Shown here: positions 63,682-64,000 of the stretch, piece by piece
Layout of the letters: each line of letters begins with the position of its first letter
How positions within the stretch are numbered: position 1 is the stretch's first letter
Source: Nitrospira sp.
GTDB taxonomy: Bacteria > Nitrospirota > Nitrospiria > Nitrospirales > Nitrospiraceae
DNA length: 64,000 bases
Reading direction: 5' to 3'
NCBI GenBank assembly: GCA_037045225.1
Contig: JBAOHZ010000009.1
Span: 1,054,001-1,118,000, forward strand
Position numbers and translations under genes: made by a program
Notes under the pieces: model-generated
What the model was told of the DNA's origin: nothing
Seen by the model: the letters and a program-made list of their open reading frames with translations, nothing else
The model's database searches: none

Positions 63682-64000
63682 GACTGCTCTCCATAGATCG
63701 CGGAGTGATTCTGACTGAACCCACGCTCCAGCAGCACAGTATAAACTCCGCTTAACCCAGCCCCCAGCATTTTTAGAAATTCGATCAATTGGCACACTAC
63801 TCGCTTGGGGTTAAGGTCGCAACGGCTGCCTCAAGCAGACCGACTTGGGAGCCGGAGCGTTCGCTCGATCAGCCCGTGCAGAGACCGCCAAACCGTCGAG
63901 ATGCTCCTCTGGCCTGGAGAGGACGGCACTTCCCTTCGCGCACACCCGAACCTCTCTAGCCTGATAGGCAGGCAGCGCGCACACCCCTGCCTCAATCGTT
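63682..64000. other. Window end, no gene recognised
   Basis: About 320 bp to the window end. Apart from the upstream part of the small membrane protein frame, no gene, RNA or repeat could be recognised. Confidence 0.4.

Overview
The window is high-GC, gene-dense bacterial chromosome. The gene set points to Nitrospira or a close relative: polyphosphate kinase, hisZ, dnaB, two type IV pilins, pilT/pilU, a type I secretion locus, many TPR proteins and a Wzm/Wzt polysaccharide cluster. This assignment is inference from gene content and protein style; no rRNA or other phylogenetic marker is in the window. Most genes lie on the minus strand.

Layout. 1-6.2 kb: 3' end of a lectin-fold (polysaccharide-lyase-like) gene, ppk, a mini DksA-type zinc-finger gene, a lipoprotein and a TPR lipoprotein. 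6.4-11.5 kb: a Gfo/Idh-SDR fusion enzyme and a membrane histidine kinase/response regulator pair. 12-27.6 kb: a long minus-strand surface-polysaccharide cluster with many 4-nt stop/start overlaps. It holds an O-antigen-ligase-like protein with TPRs, a TPR protein, a NatA/NatB-like ABC pair, Wzm/Wzt, a double methyltransferase, three glycosyltransferases, a WecA/MraY-like initiating transferase, an FAD oxidoreductase and a DegT aminotransferase. 27.7-29.2 kb: two type IV pilins with a strong terminator and a candidate sigma-54 promoter. 29.5-36.7 kb: a TPR lipoprotein, then an aminotransferase-serA-hisZ-dnaB operon. 37-45.3 kb: an MltD-like transglycosylase, a YfgM-like TPR protein, bioF, pilT, pilU, cytochrome c, an SUMF1-domain protein and a small lipoprotein.

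45.5-61.4 kb is the most unusual part. It is a type I secretion locus (small DUF3467-like protein, HlyB, HlyD, TolC) followed by two tandem cassettes. Each cassette has an accessory protein carrying an HLC(x)TEAG motif upstream of an RTX gene. In cassette 1 the RTX gene is cut to its first 150 codons beside a tyrosine (Y1) transposase element with perfect 19-bp terminal inverted repeats. Cassette 2 is intact and encodes a 2548-residue RTX protein with an N-terminal class 3 lipase domain. A plausible reading is that the transporter exports the giant RTX lipase and the paired membrane or periplasmic proteins act as cognate chaperones or immunity factors; that function is not shown by the sequence.

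61.5-64 kb is sparse and partly decayed: a small secreted protein interrupted by an in-frame TAG, a lipocalin lipoprotein, a gene remnant resembling phage-associated proteins, and a small membrane protein.
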